From the NCBI RefSeq assembly GCF_016107535.1, contig NZ_JABASQ010000010.1, positions 22,888-86,887 on the forward strand: a stretch of 64,000 nt of DNA, given 5' to 3'. Source of the stretch: Psychrobacter cibarius (GTDB lineage Bacteria; Pseudomonadota; Gammaproteobacteria; Pseudomonadales; Moraxellaceae). This document shows positions 30,821 through 40,040 of this stretch, piece by piece. Numbering within the stretch: the first letter of the stretch is position 1; each line of letters starts with the position of its first letter. Under the pieces are notes generated by a model. It was given only the letters and a program-made list of their open reading frames with translations, had not been told where the DNA came from and searched no databases. The translations under genes were made by a program, and so were the position numbers.

Positions 30821-31332
30821 ACCACACTACGATTAAATATTTCTCGCAGCTCAAAACTGGTATGCACTTGAGCGACACCTTCGATACGATTGAGCCTATG
30901 TAATAAAAACTCCTCATAATGTGCCATATCGCGTACCCTTACCTTGATAAGGTAGTCTTCTGTACGACCCGTGACAATGCTACAGCTAATGACTTCATCA
31001 AAGCTCTGAATCTTACGCTCAAATTGCTCAAAGCGCTCAGCCGTATGGCGATCCATACTAATCGCAATAAAGACAGCGAGCGGGTAGCCAAGTTTTTGCG
31101 CGTCCGTTTTGGTGTGATAACCTGTGATAATACCAGCATCTTCTAAGCGTTTAATACGGCGTGCACAAGGCGTGGCTGACAGGTTGACGCGTTCGGCAAG
31201 CTCGGTGATACTCATACGTGCCTGAGTTTGCAATACGCGCAAGAGCTGTCGATCGATCTCATCAATATCGGCTAAATGTGGACTATCCAGATGACTGTTT
31301 GGCATGATCTGTTGCTTTATTAGTGAATTCAT
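30817..31332 (-). CDS. Lrp/AsnC-family transcriptional regulator
   Basis: A 171-residue regulator. The N-terminal helix-turn-helix (DEIDRQLLRVLQTQARMSIT, ELAERVNLSATPCARRIKRL) is followed by the RAM ligand-binding domain (AVFIAISMDRHTAERFEQFE, IVTGRTEDYLIKVRVRDMAH). It diverges from leuA with 191 bases between them, a layout suggesting control of leuA or response to leucine. A 15-25 residue extension precedes the HTH compared with typical Lrp, so ATG 31305 (starting MPNSHLDSP) is a plausible alternative start. The 3' end overlaps the MFS gene by 4 bases. Confidence 0.92.
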   Translation of the reverse strand: MNSLIKQQIMPNSHLDSPHLADIDEIDRQLLRVLQTQARMSITELAERVNLSATPCARRIKRLEDAGIITGYHTKTDAQKLGYPLAVFIAISMDRHTAERFEQFERKIQSFDEVISCSIVTGRTEDYLIKVRVRDMAHYEEFLLHRLNRIEGVAQVHTSFELREIFNRSVV

Positions 31333-31523
31333 CTAATTATACTGAGTAAATTGCACTTTTTCACTAAAATAGTGTCATATATTATCAAAGAAAGCTGATT
31401 TCTATTGCATAAACTCTGATATTATTATGGTATAAACATTGGTTATCTCGTATGATAAACATTGATCTAATCACCAGCCGTCCAGCTAAAAACATAAATT
31501 CCCATATCATCTAAGGATTGATT

Positions 31524-33308
31524 ATGTCTGACCAAGCCAAACGCACTGTAGCCTCAACGACTGCAAAGATTACACCTAAAAATGCCGCTTTTGATTATAA
31601 AAAGTATCGTTCATTTGCTTTTGCGCCATCGCTGTCAGATCGTACTTGGCCGAGCAAAACGATTGAAAAGTCACCAATCTGGGCAAGTGTGGATCTGCGT
31701 GATGGCAACCAAGCACTGATTGACCCGATGACGATCGAACAAAAAATGCGTTTTTTTAAAACGTTGGTTGAGGTTGGTTTTAAAGAAATTGAAATTGGCT
31801 TTCCATCAGCGGCGCAGGTTGAGTTTGATTTTGCTCGTAAACTTATCGAAGAAAATCACGTCCCAGACGATGTGACTTTGCAGGTATTGGTACAGGCTCG
31901 TGAGCACTTGATCGCCCGTACGTTTGAGTCATTGAAAGGCGCGAAGCGTGCGATTGTCCATGTTTATAATTCAACGTGCCGTGTACAACGTGAAAAGGTT
32001 TACGGTAAAGACAAAGCTGAAATCAAAGAAATTGCTGTTACTGGTGCCAAGCTATTACAGCAGTATGCGGCTAAATACCCAGAAACAGAGTGGGTATTCC
32101 AGTATTCACCAGAGAGCTTTAGTCAAACGGAAACTGAATATGCTGTAGAAGTCTGTGATGCGGTTTGTGAAGTATGGCAACCACAACAAGGGCAGGAAGT
32201 AATTTTAAACTTGCCAGCGACGGTTGAAGCGTCTATGCCCAATGTTTTTGCCGACCAAGTCGAATATTTCTGCCGTCATCTTGCCCAGCGTGAGCATGTC
32301 GTTATTAGCTTGCATACGCATAATGACCGTGGCTGTGCGGTTGCAGCAGCAGAGCTTGGGGTATTAGCGGGCGCCGATCGTATCGAAGGTACGCTATTGG
32401 GTAACGGTGAGCGTACGGGTAATATGGATATCATGGTCATGGCGATGAACTTGTTTAGTCAAGGTATCGATCCAGAGCTTGATTTTAGTAACATGAGCGA
32501 AATTGTACAAGTGGTCAGCGAATGTAACAATTTGCCTTTACATCCGCGTCATCCATACGTCGGCGAATTGGTCTTTACGGCCTTTAGCGGCTCACATCAG
32601 GATGCCATCAAAAAATCTCTCGATTATAACGAAAAGCATCAAAACGAGACGGATAACGTTTGGGATGTGGCTTACTTGCCAATTGATCCGGCGCATATCG
32701 GTCGTAGTTATCAGGATGTGGTACGTATCAATAGCCAGTCTGGTAAAGGCGGTGTGGCTTATATCTTGCAGCGCAACTATGGCTTTAATTTGCCGCGCTG
32801 GATGCAAATTGACTTCAGCGGCGTGGTACAGAAGCAAGCTGAATCAGCTGCTCGTGAATTGCAGAATGATGAAATCTTACAAACCTTTGAAGACACGTAT
32901 CTACAGCAAGGCAGTTTTGAGTTGTTAGATTATACGGTCAATAATAAAGGCGGTGAAGTCTACTTTACTGGTCAAGTACAAATGAATGGGGACATCATTA
33001 ATATTGATGGCACTGGTAATGGTCCATTATCATCGTTTATAGACGGCCTTGCCCAGCACACTGGTAAATCGATACATGTCATCAACTACGCTGAGCATGC
33101 GATTAATCCGCAGCACAATAGCAGTGATGGCATCGATGATGATACCAATAATGACAACAAAACTAATGCAAATGCGGCGGCTTATATCCAACTAAATGTA
33201 GATGGTGAAGTTTATTCTGGCATTGGCACTTGTAGCAGTACTGTATCAGCGATGCTTAAAGGCGCATTATCAGCGTTTGCTCAAGCAGTTAGTACTGCCA
33301 CTGCTTAA
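31524..33308 (+). CDS. leuA: 2-isopropylmalate synthase
   Basis: LeuA condenses acetyl-CoA with 2-ketoisovalerate, the first committed step of leucine synthesis. The 594-residue protein has the metal and substrate motif ASVDLRDGNQALIDPM and the metal histidines in SLHTHNDRGCAVAAAELGVL. LLGNGERTGNMDIMVMAMN follows. Residues of about 440-590 form the C-terminal leucine-feedback domain, within which GTGNGPLSSFIDGL is conserved. The overall form (YKKYRSFAFAPSLSDRTWPS near the N terminus) is the longer LeuA type 2 also found in actinobacteria and fungi. A low-complexity insert (NSSDGIDDDTNNDNKTNAN) interrupts the regulatory domain. The start ATG 31524 has AAGGA at 6 nt. Confidence 0.97.
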   Translation: MSDQAKRTVASTTAKITPKNAAFDYKKYRSFAFAPSLSDRTWPSKTIEKSPIWASVDLRDGNQALIDPMTIEQKMRFFKTLVEVGFKEIEIGFPSAAQVEFDFARKLIEENHVPDDVTLQVLVQAREHLIARTFESLKGAKRAIVHVYNSTCRVQREKVYGKDKAEIKEIAVTGAKLLQQYAAKYPETEWVFQYSPESFSQTETEYAVEVCDAVCEVWQPQQGQEVILNLPATVEASMPNVFADQVEYFCRHLAQREHVVISLHTHNDRGCAVAAAELGVLAGADRIEGTLLGNGERTGNMDIMVMAMNLFSQGIDPELDFSNMSEIVQVVSECNNLPLHPRHPYVGELVFTAFSGSHQDAIKKSLDYNEKHQNETDNVWDVAYLPIDPAHIGRSYQDVVRINSQSGKGGVAYILQRNYGFNLPRWMQIDFSGVVQKQAESAARELQNDEILQTFEDTYLQQGSFELLDYTVNNKGGEVYFTGQVQMNGDIINIDGTGNGPLSSFIDGLAQHTGKSIHVINYAEHAINPQHNSSDGIDDDTNNDNKTNANAAAYIQLNVDGEVYSGIGTCSSTVSAMLKGALSAFAQAVSTATA

Positions 33309-33567
33309 TGTTTTTATGATCGTCTTAATAACTTGTAGCTATAACGCTGTCGCTTCTTGTCTTTGGCAAGTAAAGCGATGGCGTTATTTTTTGCATGAAA
33401 AACGACAGTCTATATGCAGAAAGTAGACATTTATAACTATCGCCTATCTTGCAGTTGGCTAAAGCATCGCGACTAATAGCATAATGTTACTTGTGTTTTT
33501 GATGTCTAAGACTTACGCTAATGTACATAACTCATACTATTATATTATTATAAACAAAAGGTTAATT

Positions 33568-34188
33568 ATGGAACCTATCTCACTTGCTTCATTTTCATTG
33601 GCTGCTATTTTGGCGTCATTGCCAGTAAATGGCGAAGTGGTCACTAAACCGACTATTACCACTCATATCAGCCCAGCTATCGCAGGACAATGGGAAATCG
33701 ACTTAGACAGTAGTATCACGATGACTAAAGAAGCCAAAGCCAGACAAGCTGTAGCAAAAGAGCTGAACCAGACAAAAAGTGATGAGCCAGAAGTAACTGC
33801 TGGCACAGAAGGCGGTGTCCTTGTGCAGAGTGAAAATCGCGTCCTTAATATTAAGCCAAATACCAACAACCAGTTAAAGGTCTCTGCTAAAAAAGCAAAC
33901 CAGTGCCGCGAGCTATATAATTTTGCGGCCGATAATGAGATGTGGGCAGTGAGTGGCAAAGAGTGGACATATGGTCGTTACCTAATCACGCACCGCGAAG
34001 AAGGGCTGCCCATTATTGCGCTAAAAACAGTCTATGACAATAATGAGGTAGATTGTTCAGGTAACCAAATCGACCAAACTGACGAAGCATTGATTGCGTT
34101 TTTAAACCACGATGGCAACCAAATGCAGTGGTGTGCGGATCCTGATGGTAATGAATGCTTTATGAATTTTAATAGAGTATTACCGTAG
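33568..34188 (+). CDS. Uncharacterised, probably exported protein, 206 residues
   Basis: I do not recognise this protein. I place the start at ATG 33568, which has AAAAGG 6 nt upstream. An in-frame ATG at 33484 lacks such a site. The first 20 residues (MEPISLASFSLAAILASLPV) are hydrophobic and could be a signal peptide without a charged n-region. The body has four cysteines (in ANQCREL, VDCSGN, QWCADP and NECFMN), enough for two disulfides, which fits a periplasmic protein. GQWEIDLDSSITMTKEAKAR reads like a lipocalin-type start, but this is weak. It stands alone between leuA and a shared terminator. Confidence 0.7.
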   Translation: MEPISLASFSLAAILASLPVNGEVVTKPTITTHISPAIAGQWEIDLDSSITMTKEAKARQAVAKELNQTKSDEPEVTAGTEGGVLVQSENRVLNIKPNTNNQLKVSAKKANQCRELYNFAADNEMWAVSGKEWTYGRYLITHREEGLPIIALKTVYDNNEVDCSGNQIDQTDEALIAFLNHDGNQMQWCADPDGNECFMNFNRVLP

Positions 34189-34239
34189 CATTTTCTTTAT
34201 TTATAAAACTTAAAACCATTTTTTCTACAATGAAAGCAT

Positions 34240-34274
34240 AAAAAACCGCTATCTAAATAGGTAGCGGTTTTTTT
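34240..34274. terminator. Bidirectional terminator between the exported protein gene and accC
   Basis: AAAAAACCGCTATCT pairs with AGGTAGCGGTTTTTTT (one wobble) around a 4-nt loop, with A and T tracts on either side. Confidence 0.87.
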
Positions 34275-34299
34275 ATGTTTAACAAGAAATCAAAGTAGG

Positions 34300-35661
34300 T
34301 TATACATCCGCGTTCTTTTTATTGCCAGTTAGAAGCTCTCTTTCAAGGTAATGAATATTTTGTGCTTCGTGAATAAAATTCTCATCTGCCAAAATGACAT
34401 CGCGATGCAGCGGGATATTGGTTTTCATACCCTCAATCACCAATTCATCGAGTGCATGCAGCGTCTTAGAGACAGCTTGCTGGCGCGTTTGACCATGGCA
34501 GATAAGCTTGCCAATCAATGAGTCATAATAGCTTGGAATCTCGTAGCCCGGGTAGAGGTGCGAGTCAAAGCGTACACCAGCACCACTGGGGGCAAATAAC
34601 TGAGTGACTGTGCCAGGACAAGGCATAAAGGTCGCAGGGTCTTCAGCATTGATGCGACATTCAATGGCATGGCCTTGAATCTCAATCTCGCTTTGACGAT
34701 AAGACAAACCGTAGCCGGCTGCGATTTTTAGCTGCTCGACGACCACGTCGATGCCAGTAATCATCTCAGTTACCGGATGCTCAACTTGCACACGAGTATT
34801 CATCTCAATAAAAAAGTATTCATTATTTTCAAATAAAAACTCAAAAGTACCCGCACCGCGATATTTCACCAACTCACATGCTTTGACGCAAGCGTCCAAG
34901 ATAGGCTGACGTACATCATCAGGGATATCAGGCGCAGGAGCTTCTTCTAATACTTTTTGGTGACGACGTTGCAATGAACAATCTCGATCATATAAGTGAA
35001 TGGCATTACCATTACCATCGCCAAGCACTTGTATCTCTACGTGGCGCGGATTTTGTAGGTAGCGTTCCATATACACGGTATCATCACCAAACCACAGCTC
35101 AGCTTCTTGCTTAGCAGCCTGTACTTGACCAATGACTTCTTCAAAGCGCTCAACCACGCGCATACCGCGACCGCCGCCGCCAGAAGCGGCTTTAATCAAT
35201 AACGGAAAGCCGATATGGCGTGCTTGCTCTTCAGCATTATGCAACGTTACCGCGCCCACTGAACCAGGGACGGTCGGTACGCCAGCTTTTTTCATCGCAT
35301 TAATAGCAGAGACTTTATTGCCCATTAATCGAATATGGTCAGCATTAGGACCAACGAAAGTGAGACCTGCTTCTTCGACGCGTTCAGCGAATTCAGCATT
35401 TTCAGCCAAAAAACCATAACCCGGATGGATAGCGTCGGCACCAGTGATTTCAGCTGCGGTTAAAATAGTATTGATATCAAGATAGCTTTGATTGGCATTG
35501 GGTTTGCCAATACAGATTGCCTCATCAACAAAGCGCAGATGCATCAAGTTTGCATCAGCTGTGGAGTAGACACCGACGGTCTCTATGCCAAGGGCTTTGC
35601 AGGCTCGAACGATACGTAGGGCAATCTCACCTCTATTGGCGATGAGCAGTTTTTTTATCAT
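34300..35661 (-). CDS. accC: Biotin carboxylase subunit of acetyl-CoA carboxylase
   Basis: AccC carboxylates the biotin carried by AccB with ATP and bicarbonate, in the first step of fatty-acid synthesis. The 453 residues follow the family exactly: [20 protein letters not shown] at the start and the ATP-grasp loop [16 protein letters not shown] near residue 160. The catalytic and biotin site [20 protein letters not shown] lies near 285. The final KKNADV tail is slightly longer than in E. coli. It lies 154 bases downstream of accB on the same strand, a conserved accBC operon, though with a wider gap than usual. Confidence 0.98.
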   Translation of the reverse strand: MIKKLLIANRGEIALRIVRACKALGIETVGVYSTADANLMHLRFVDEAICIGKPNANQSYLDINTILTAAEITGADAIHPGYGFLAENAEFAERVEEAGLTFVGPNADHIRLMGNKVSAINAMKKAGVPTVPGSVGAVTLHNAEEQARHIGFPLLIKAASGGGGRGMRVVERFEEVIGQVQAAKQEAELWFGDDTVYMERYLQNPRHVEIQVLGDGNGNAIHLYDRDCSLQRRHQKVLEEAPAPDIPDDVRQPILDACVKACELVKYRGAGTFEFLFENNEYFFIEMNTRVQVEHPVTEMITGIDVVVEQLKIAAGYGLSYRQSEIEIQGHAIECRINAEDPATFMPCPGTVTQLFAPSGAGVRFDSHLYPGYEIPSYYDSLIGKLICHGQTRQQAVSKTLHALDELVIEGMKTNIPLHRDVILADENFIHEAQNIHYLERELLTGNKKNADV

Positions 35662-35815
35662 GGGGTCATCCTTGTCGAAGCGGCGGTCATTGATAGAGTC
35701 GTTATTTTATGCGCCATTAAATCGAGCTACGATAAAGATAAAATAACTCAAGCTAAAATGCCAAATGATAACGAAATCTCTATCATAATGAGGTAAAGGT
35801 TGGTAAATAGTGTCG

Positions 35816-36244
35816 TTAAGCTCTATAGCGTATGACGGGTTGACCAAACTGTACCACTTCGGAGTTATCGACTAAGATTTCGTCAACGACACCACTTTGC
35901 GTTGCCTCAAGAGGATTCATAATTTTCATGGCTTCGATGATGCCCAATGTGTCACCAGCTTGCACCTTTTGTCCGACCTTTACGAATGGCGGGTCATTAG
36001 GGCTAGGGGCTGAGTAATAAACACCAACCATCGGCGATGTCTCAACGCTACCCGCTTTTACCGCTGGCTTTGCTTCAGCAGTGATAGGGGCAATGCCAGC
36101 AGCAGGTGCGGCCATCATGGTTGGTGCAGGCGCATCATAGTGACGAGTTAAGCTGATGTGTTCATCATCTGAGCTGATTTCTAAATTAACCAGTTCACTT
36201 TCTTCCATGAGGGCGATTAGGGTGCGTATTTTTTCAATATCCAT
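35816..36244 (-). CDS. accB: Biotin carboxyl carrier protein of acetyl-CoA carboxylase
   Basis: AccB carries biotin on a lysine and shuttles carboxyl groups from AccC to the transferase AccAD. The biotinyl lysine is in GIIEAMKIMNPLEA (about residue 108), with the third position Ile instead of the common Met. Residues of about 45-70 are the Ala/Pro-rich linker (PTMMAAPAAGIAPI). I start at ATG 36244 (142 residues) because MDIEKIRTLIALMEESELVN matches the family N terminus. The in-frame TTG at 36274 would add ten unmatched residues. Confidence 0.97.
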   Translation of the reverse strand: MDIEKIRTLIALMEESELVNLEISSDDEHISLTRHYDAPAPTMMAAPAAGIAPITAEAKPAVKAGSVETSPMVGVYYSAPSPNDPPFVKVGQKVQAGDTLGIIEAMKIMNPLEATQSGVVDEILVDNSEVVQFGQPVIRYRA

Positions 36245-36384
36245 AGTTTTAATTTTGCCTTCTACTAATTTCAAGAAATAGTGTAACTAAATATTGTGTA
36301 GGTAATTGCTAATGATACCTATATTCATGGCAATGAGCAATCGATGTACAGTTGTTAACTGAGTTTTTTTACATATTATGACGT

Positions 36385-36412
36385 AAGCATTTCTTACGAG
36401 TAAGAAATGCTT
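36385..36412. repeat. Perfect 12-bp inverted repeat upstream of accB
   Basis: AAGCATTTCTTA (36385-36396) and TAAGAAATGCTT (36401-36412) surround a 4-nt loop, 83 bases after the MATE gene stop and 141 bases before accB. It has no T-tract on the minus strand, so it may be a weak terminator, an mRNA-stabilising hairpin or an operator. Confidence 0.5.
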
Positions 36413-36494
36413 AATGATTTATCATAGTCTATGTGACCATGTAGCGCTAGTCATGGTTAGTAGATACTGCATTTACATCAGTATAGCTGATGCA

Positions 36495-37862
36495 TTAACC
36501 CCACATCGTCGTCAGACGCTTTTGTTGATAGCGCAGGCGTAGGGTGAGTAGAATAGACGATAAGAATAAACCTGTGATTAATGCCATCCAAAACCCTTGT
36601 GCGCCTATATCGGTGAAGCGCACCAAATAAACACCGAGTGGCAATGCCACCAGCCAGTAACAAAACAACGTGACCCACATTGGGATCGTGGTGTCTTGCA
36701 TGCCGCGCAATATACCAGCGACGTTGACTTGCCAGCCATCGAATAGCTGATAACCAAGGGCAAAAATAAGTAAATGCATAGATTGCGTGATAACGGCTGG
36801 GTTATCAGAGAATGCGGCTGCCAATTGTGGCCTAAATAGCCAAATACCAATCATACAAGTGAGCGCAATCAATACTGTCCAGATAAGACCAGTGGCTTGC
36901 ACTTGACGTAACGCCATGAGGTTTTTTTCGCCAAAACGATTGGATACCATGATTGTCAGTGCCATCGCGACCGATATCGGAATCATAAACAGCTGGGAAG
37001 TCACTGCTAATGCCACCTGATGCGATGCGGTTGCTAGCTCACCTAATGGACTGATAACAAGAGCGCCCAAGCTGAACAAACTGGCTTCAAAAAAGATAGA
37101 GATACCAATCGGAATACCAAGTTTAAGGAGCTTTTTAATCTGTTCACGATTAGGACTGGCAAAGGCATAAAAGAAGCGCGTGCTGGCAAACTGCTGTCGC
37201 TTAGTAAAGCTGGTATAAGCCGCCAGTAATAAAACGTTTATCCATAACACAATGGCCGTTGCGACCCCGCAGCCTGCGCCGCCCATTTCGGGCATACCAA
37301 ACAGACCGTGGATAAAAATATAGTTAAGGGGAATATCGGCAAGTAGTCCGATGATACTAATCACTGTCACCGGCTCAGGTCGGCCAAGTGCTTCGCAATA
37401 ACTGCGTAGTACCGCATAGACAGCCAGTGCGGGAAAACCAAACGACACGCCATGCAAATATTGCGTTGCTATCGGTTGGATGTTTTCAGGCACACCCATG
37501 ACCCCAAGTACATTGGGTGCTAAATTAACGATGATAAAGCCCATAATACCAATGACACTGGCGGTCCATAAAGACTGCTGCGTGATATGCGGTACTTGAT
37601 GGTGCTTATTTTGACCAATCGCCTCACCAATAAGAGGGGTGGTGGCGATTAAAATACCAGTGGCTAATAAAAACAGCGGCAGCCAAATACCAGAGCCAAC
37701 GGCGACGGCAGCCAAATCAAGCGCGGAGACTTGACCTGCCATGATAGCATCGACCACACCAAGTGCTGCTTGGCAAAACTGAGTAATTAAAATAGGAAGC
37801 GCGAGCACGCCTAAGCGTAAGCTGTAGCTTTTAAAATCTCTAAAAGATAATGGGAAAACCAT
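36495..37862 (-). CDS. MATE-family multidrug efflux transporter
   Basis: A 455-residue inner-membrane protein with 12 hydrophobic segments in two related halves. LRLGVLALPILITQFCQAAL, VVDAIMAGQVSALDLAAVAV and the second-half LFSLGALVISPLGELATASHQ are typical of NorM-type MATE pumps, which export cationic drugs using a sodium or proton gradient. The start is ATG 37862; TTG 37871 is the alternative. It is monocistronic and lies upstream of accB with a 250-base gap. The substrate is unknown. Confidence 0.92.
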   Translation of the reverse strand: MVFPLSFRDFKSYSLRLGVLALPILITQFCQAALGVVDAIMAGQVSALDLAAVAVGSGIWLPLFLLATGILIATTPLIGEAIGQNKHHQVPHITQQSLWTASVIGIMGFIIVNLAPNVLGVMGVPENIQPIATQYLHGVSFGFPALAVYAVLRSYCEALGRPEPVTVISIIGLLADIPLNYIFIHGLFGMPEMGGAGCGVATAIVLWINVLLLAAYTSFTKRQQFASTRFFYAFASPNREQIKKLLKLGIPIGISIFFEASLFSLGALVISPLGELATASHQVALAVTSQLFMIPISVAMALTIMVSNRFGEKNLMALRQVQATGLIWTVLIALTCMIGIWLFRPQLAAAFSDNPAVITQSMHLLIFALGYQLFDGWQVNVAGILRGMQDTTIPMWVTLFCYWLVALPLGVYLVRFTDIGAQGFWMALITGLFLSSILLTLRLRYQQKRLTTMWG

Positions 37863-37975
37863 AGTGAGCAACTTTTTATTCTTTGCGGTAATTATGATAG
37901 ATGAGCAAATATTGCCATCAACAAAACAATAGCGAGACGGTCATACCATGACCAAAAATTTGAGCAGAAAAGCAA

Positions 37976-37998
37976 ATGAGAATGAGGACACGCCCTAA
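37976..37998. repeat. Solo end of the GGGCGTGTCCTCA repeat family
   Basis: ATGAGAATGAGGACACGCC is identical to the reverse complement of the left arm and inner flank of the palindromic copy at 43563-43613. It matches the right end of the element at 54578-54750 for TGAGGACACGCCCTA. No partner end is seen within about 300 bases. Confidence 0.65.
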
Positions 37999-38123
37999 GC
38001 AAGTTTAACCAAGCCAATCCAGTTTTTTGGATGGATGTAAAAGGGGGAGTCATGCCGACGATAATACTCCGATAAATAATATGAGCAAGCCCATATAGAC
38101 AGAGTATGCAAAAAAAGTCAGGC

Positions 38124-38165
38124 ACAAAAATAAAAATAACCCGTCAATCCAAGCAGTGGATTGAC
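38124..38165 (-). terminator. Terminator after the coiled-coil lipoprotein gene
   Basis: GTCAATCCA (38143-38151) and TGGATTGAC (38157-38165) form a perfect 9-bp stem. On the minus strand it runs into a T-rich tract (38124-38139). It lies about 160 bases past the stop codon. Confidence 0.6.
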
Positions 38166-38323
38166 AGGTCATAAATAAATAGAATGGTAAAGAAGCCACG
38201 CTATGATGTCAACGCTTTAAAAGCGTTGTATCGATCTTAAAAACTGACTGTAAAAGGTAATCGATTCAATAGAGTGTGCACTGGACGATAACCATTCTAA
38301 CTTATAGGCACATCAGCAGACAT

Positions 38324-39364
38324 TTATAGCGACTCAGGCAAATCTTGCACCACTGCTTCATAGCCAATCAAGGTATTATTGGCATCAAATGCTTGCACGA
38401 CAATCACGTAATTGGTGGACATGGCTGGAATGACAGGAGCAAACTGTGTTTCAAGATTACTTAATATCACGTTCTGCACATAGCCGTTGGCACCAGACTC
38501 GGCTTTGTTGACATCAATTTGGCTGACCAGTAAATACTTGGTATTGGCAGGATTTTGCCAAGTGACGGTCTTTTGACTGCCATTACCGATGACATCAAGA
38601 GTCATTTTGCCCAGACTATAATCAAGTGGGTACGTCTTAAAATTAGAGCGATCGCTGATGGTGTAGGTGACGTTGCAATTTTTTTCGCTACTGGTTAGTT
38701 TTTTACCGCCGAGGCCATCCTGATACTCAAAGCTACCTCTCCAAGGTGATCCTGCTTCTTTTTCCTCAAAGCTCCCCGCAAAGGTGGTTAATAAGTTTGG
38801 TGTTTCTACGCCCAAATCATTGACATACTTAATGTCTAAAAACGCTAACGTATCGAGACTGCCTGTTATTTTACCCGCGATATAGTTGTCAACCTTGATG
38901 GCTGAGTTGATGCCCAGAGTGTTATTTTCTTGGCAGGCTTGCTGCTGATAACTAACGCTCCCATCGACGCTGCCAGCGCCATCTTTACTGATATCAAAGT
39001 AAACGGCACCGATATCGATATCGTCGTTGTCACCATCGTCAATCTCAATAAAGTGTCCGACATATAAACCGCCGCGACCGCCTTCTGGGGTTATTTTATC
39101 CAAGAAATTATCGAGTGATTCTTCTGGTAAAAATACCGACTCCAAAATCTCAGCCATGGATTTCTCATCATCGCTCAGCTTATCTTCGACTTCTTTATAC
39201 TTCTCTTTGACCTTGTCTTCCACACGATCATATTCATCTTTCACCTGATCTTCTATTCGGTCATATTCCTCTTTGACCTTGTCCCCGTCACTGCCACAGG
39301 CGCTAAGGGTTAGACTGAACATGCTGACGGTTAATACAGATAATAGTAGTTTGGGTGCGCTCAT
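38324..39364 (-). CDS. Lipoprotein with N-terminal 11-residue coiled-coil repeats
   Basis: The 346-residue product begins MSAPKLLLSVLTVSMFSLTL and has lipobox LSAC, so it is probably anchored by a lipidated Cys 23. Directly after it come three 11-residue repeats (VKEEYDRIEDQ, VKDEYDRVEDK, VKEKYKEVEDK), highly charged and helical, like a short stalk. The rest, about residues 90-346, looks like a beta-rich globular domain with an acidic loop (EIDDGDNDDIDIGAVYFDIS), three or four cysteines and no known motif. The last 80 residues (TWQNPANTKYLLVSQIDVNK onward) could be a fibronectin-III-like module. I do not recognise the family. It is a single-gene unit with its own terminator. Confidence 0.78.
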   Translation of the reverse strand: MSAPKLLLSVLTVSMFSLTLSACGSDGDKVKEEYDRIEDQVKDEYDRVEDKVKEKYKEVEDKLSDDEKSMAEILESVFLPEESLDNFLDKITPEGGRGGLYVGHFIEIDDGDNDDIDIGAVYFDISKDGAGSVDGSVSYQQQACQENNTLGINSAIKVDNYIAGKITGSLDTLAFLDIKYVNDLGVETPNLLTTFAGSFEEKEAGSPWRGSFEYQDGLGGKKLTSSEKNCNVTYTISDRSNFKTYPLDYSLGKMTLDVIGNGSQKTVTWQNPANTKYLLVSQIDVNKAESGANGYVQNVILSNLETQFAPVIPAMSTNYVIVVQAFDANNTLIGYEAVVQDLPESL

Positions 39365-39512
39365 AAGCGGGTCCTGATAATGGGAATGAAGGTGTGATAA
39401 AAAAGGTCGAGAAATGAATTGTTGAGCATAAATCGCAAATATAGCAAATTTTTTGCAGGCAGCGCATCAATAAGTGTTCGTTGATAACACTAAAAACCTT
39501 ACTCAATCGTTA

Positions 39513-40007
39513 CTATCTAACCACTGGTTGCTCAGATAGTAGATGAAGGGTTTCTGCCATATCCATAATGGCGTACCAGTGTTTGGCGTCTAGTGGAATC
39601 ACGGTAAGTTGCTCACAGCCTTTTCTCATTAATAATGAATCCTCAAGTGCGGGTAAAAATTTAAGGGCTGATAGTGGTAGAATATCAATGAACGCTTGCT
39701 CAAAAGTGACATCTACCATATACCAGCGTGGCTCATCTTCGGTGGCAATAGGATCGTAATGACGGTGCTCAGGATGGAACTGGCAGGGGTCAGGGTAGCC
39801 TGCTTTGCTTACCGTCATGATGCCAGCGACGCCAGACGGCTTAGCGCTAGAGTGATAAAAGAATACCTTGTCGCCGACCTGCATCTCGTCACGCATGAAG
39901 TTACGAGCGCGGTAATTGCGCACACCATCCCAACTGTCGGTCTCTAGGCGTTGCAAATCATCAATACCAAAAAACTGGGGGTTGGATTTCATCAACCAAT
40001 AAGCCAT
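39513..40007 (-). CDS. EVE-domain protein
   Basis: A 164-residue protein consisting of one EVE domain, a PUA-like fold that binds modified bases in DNA or RNA. MAYWLMKSNPQFFGIDDLQR, WDGVRNYRARNFMRDEMQVG and DKVFFYHSSAKPSGVAGIMT are strong matches to the family shared with human THYN1. FEQAFIDILPLSALK and the C-terminal LTVIPLDAKHWYAIMDMA complete it. In bacteria EVE proteins often stand next to core genes and are thought to recognise modified nucleotides. It diverges from hemW across a region with 15-bp tandem repeats. Confidence 0.92.
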   Translation of the reverse strand: MAYWLMKSNPQFFGIDDLQRLETDSWDGVRNYRARNFMRDEMQVGDKVFFYHSSAKPSGVAGIMTVSKAGYPDPCQFHPEHRHYDPIATEDEPRWYMVDVTFEQAFIDILPLSALKFLPALEDSLLMRKGCEQLTVIPLDAKHWYAIMDMAETLHLLSEQPVVR

Positions 40008-40040
40008 ATCTTTATCCTATTTATCATTATCAGCCATTCA

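Larger units (their letters stand above)
37863..38323. other. Intergenic region with a repeat remnant
   Basis: No gene is supported; a 77-codon open frame on the minus strand has no ribosome site or recognisable product. The region contains one end of the GGGCGTGTCCTCA repeat family (37976-37998), a minus-strand terminator (38124-38165), and presumably the MATE promoter. Confidence 0.5.

Noticed and set aside
37892..38125. A 77-codon minus-strand frame in the MATE/lipoprotein gap
   Set aside because: It crosses the dispersed repeat end, lacks a ribosome site and resembles no protein.
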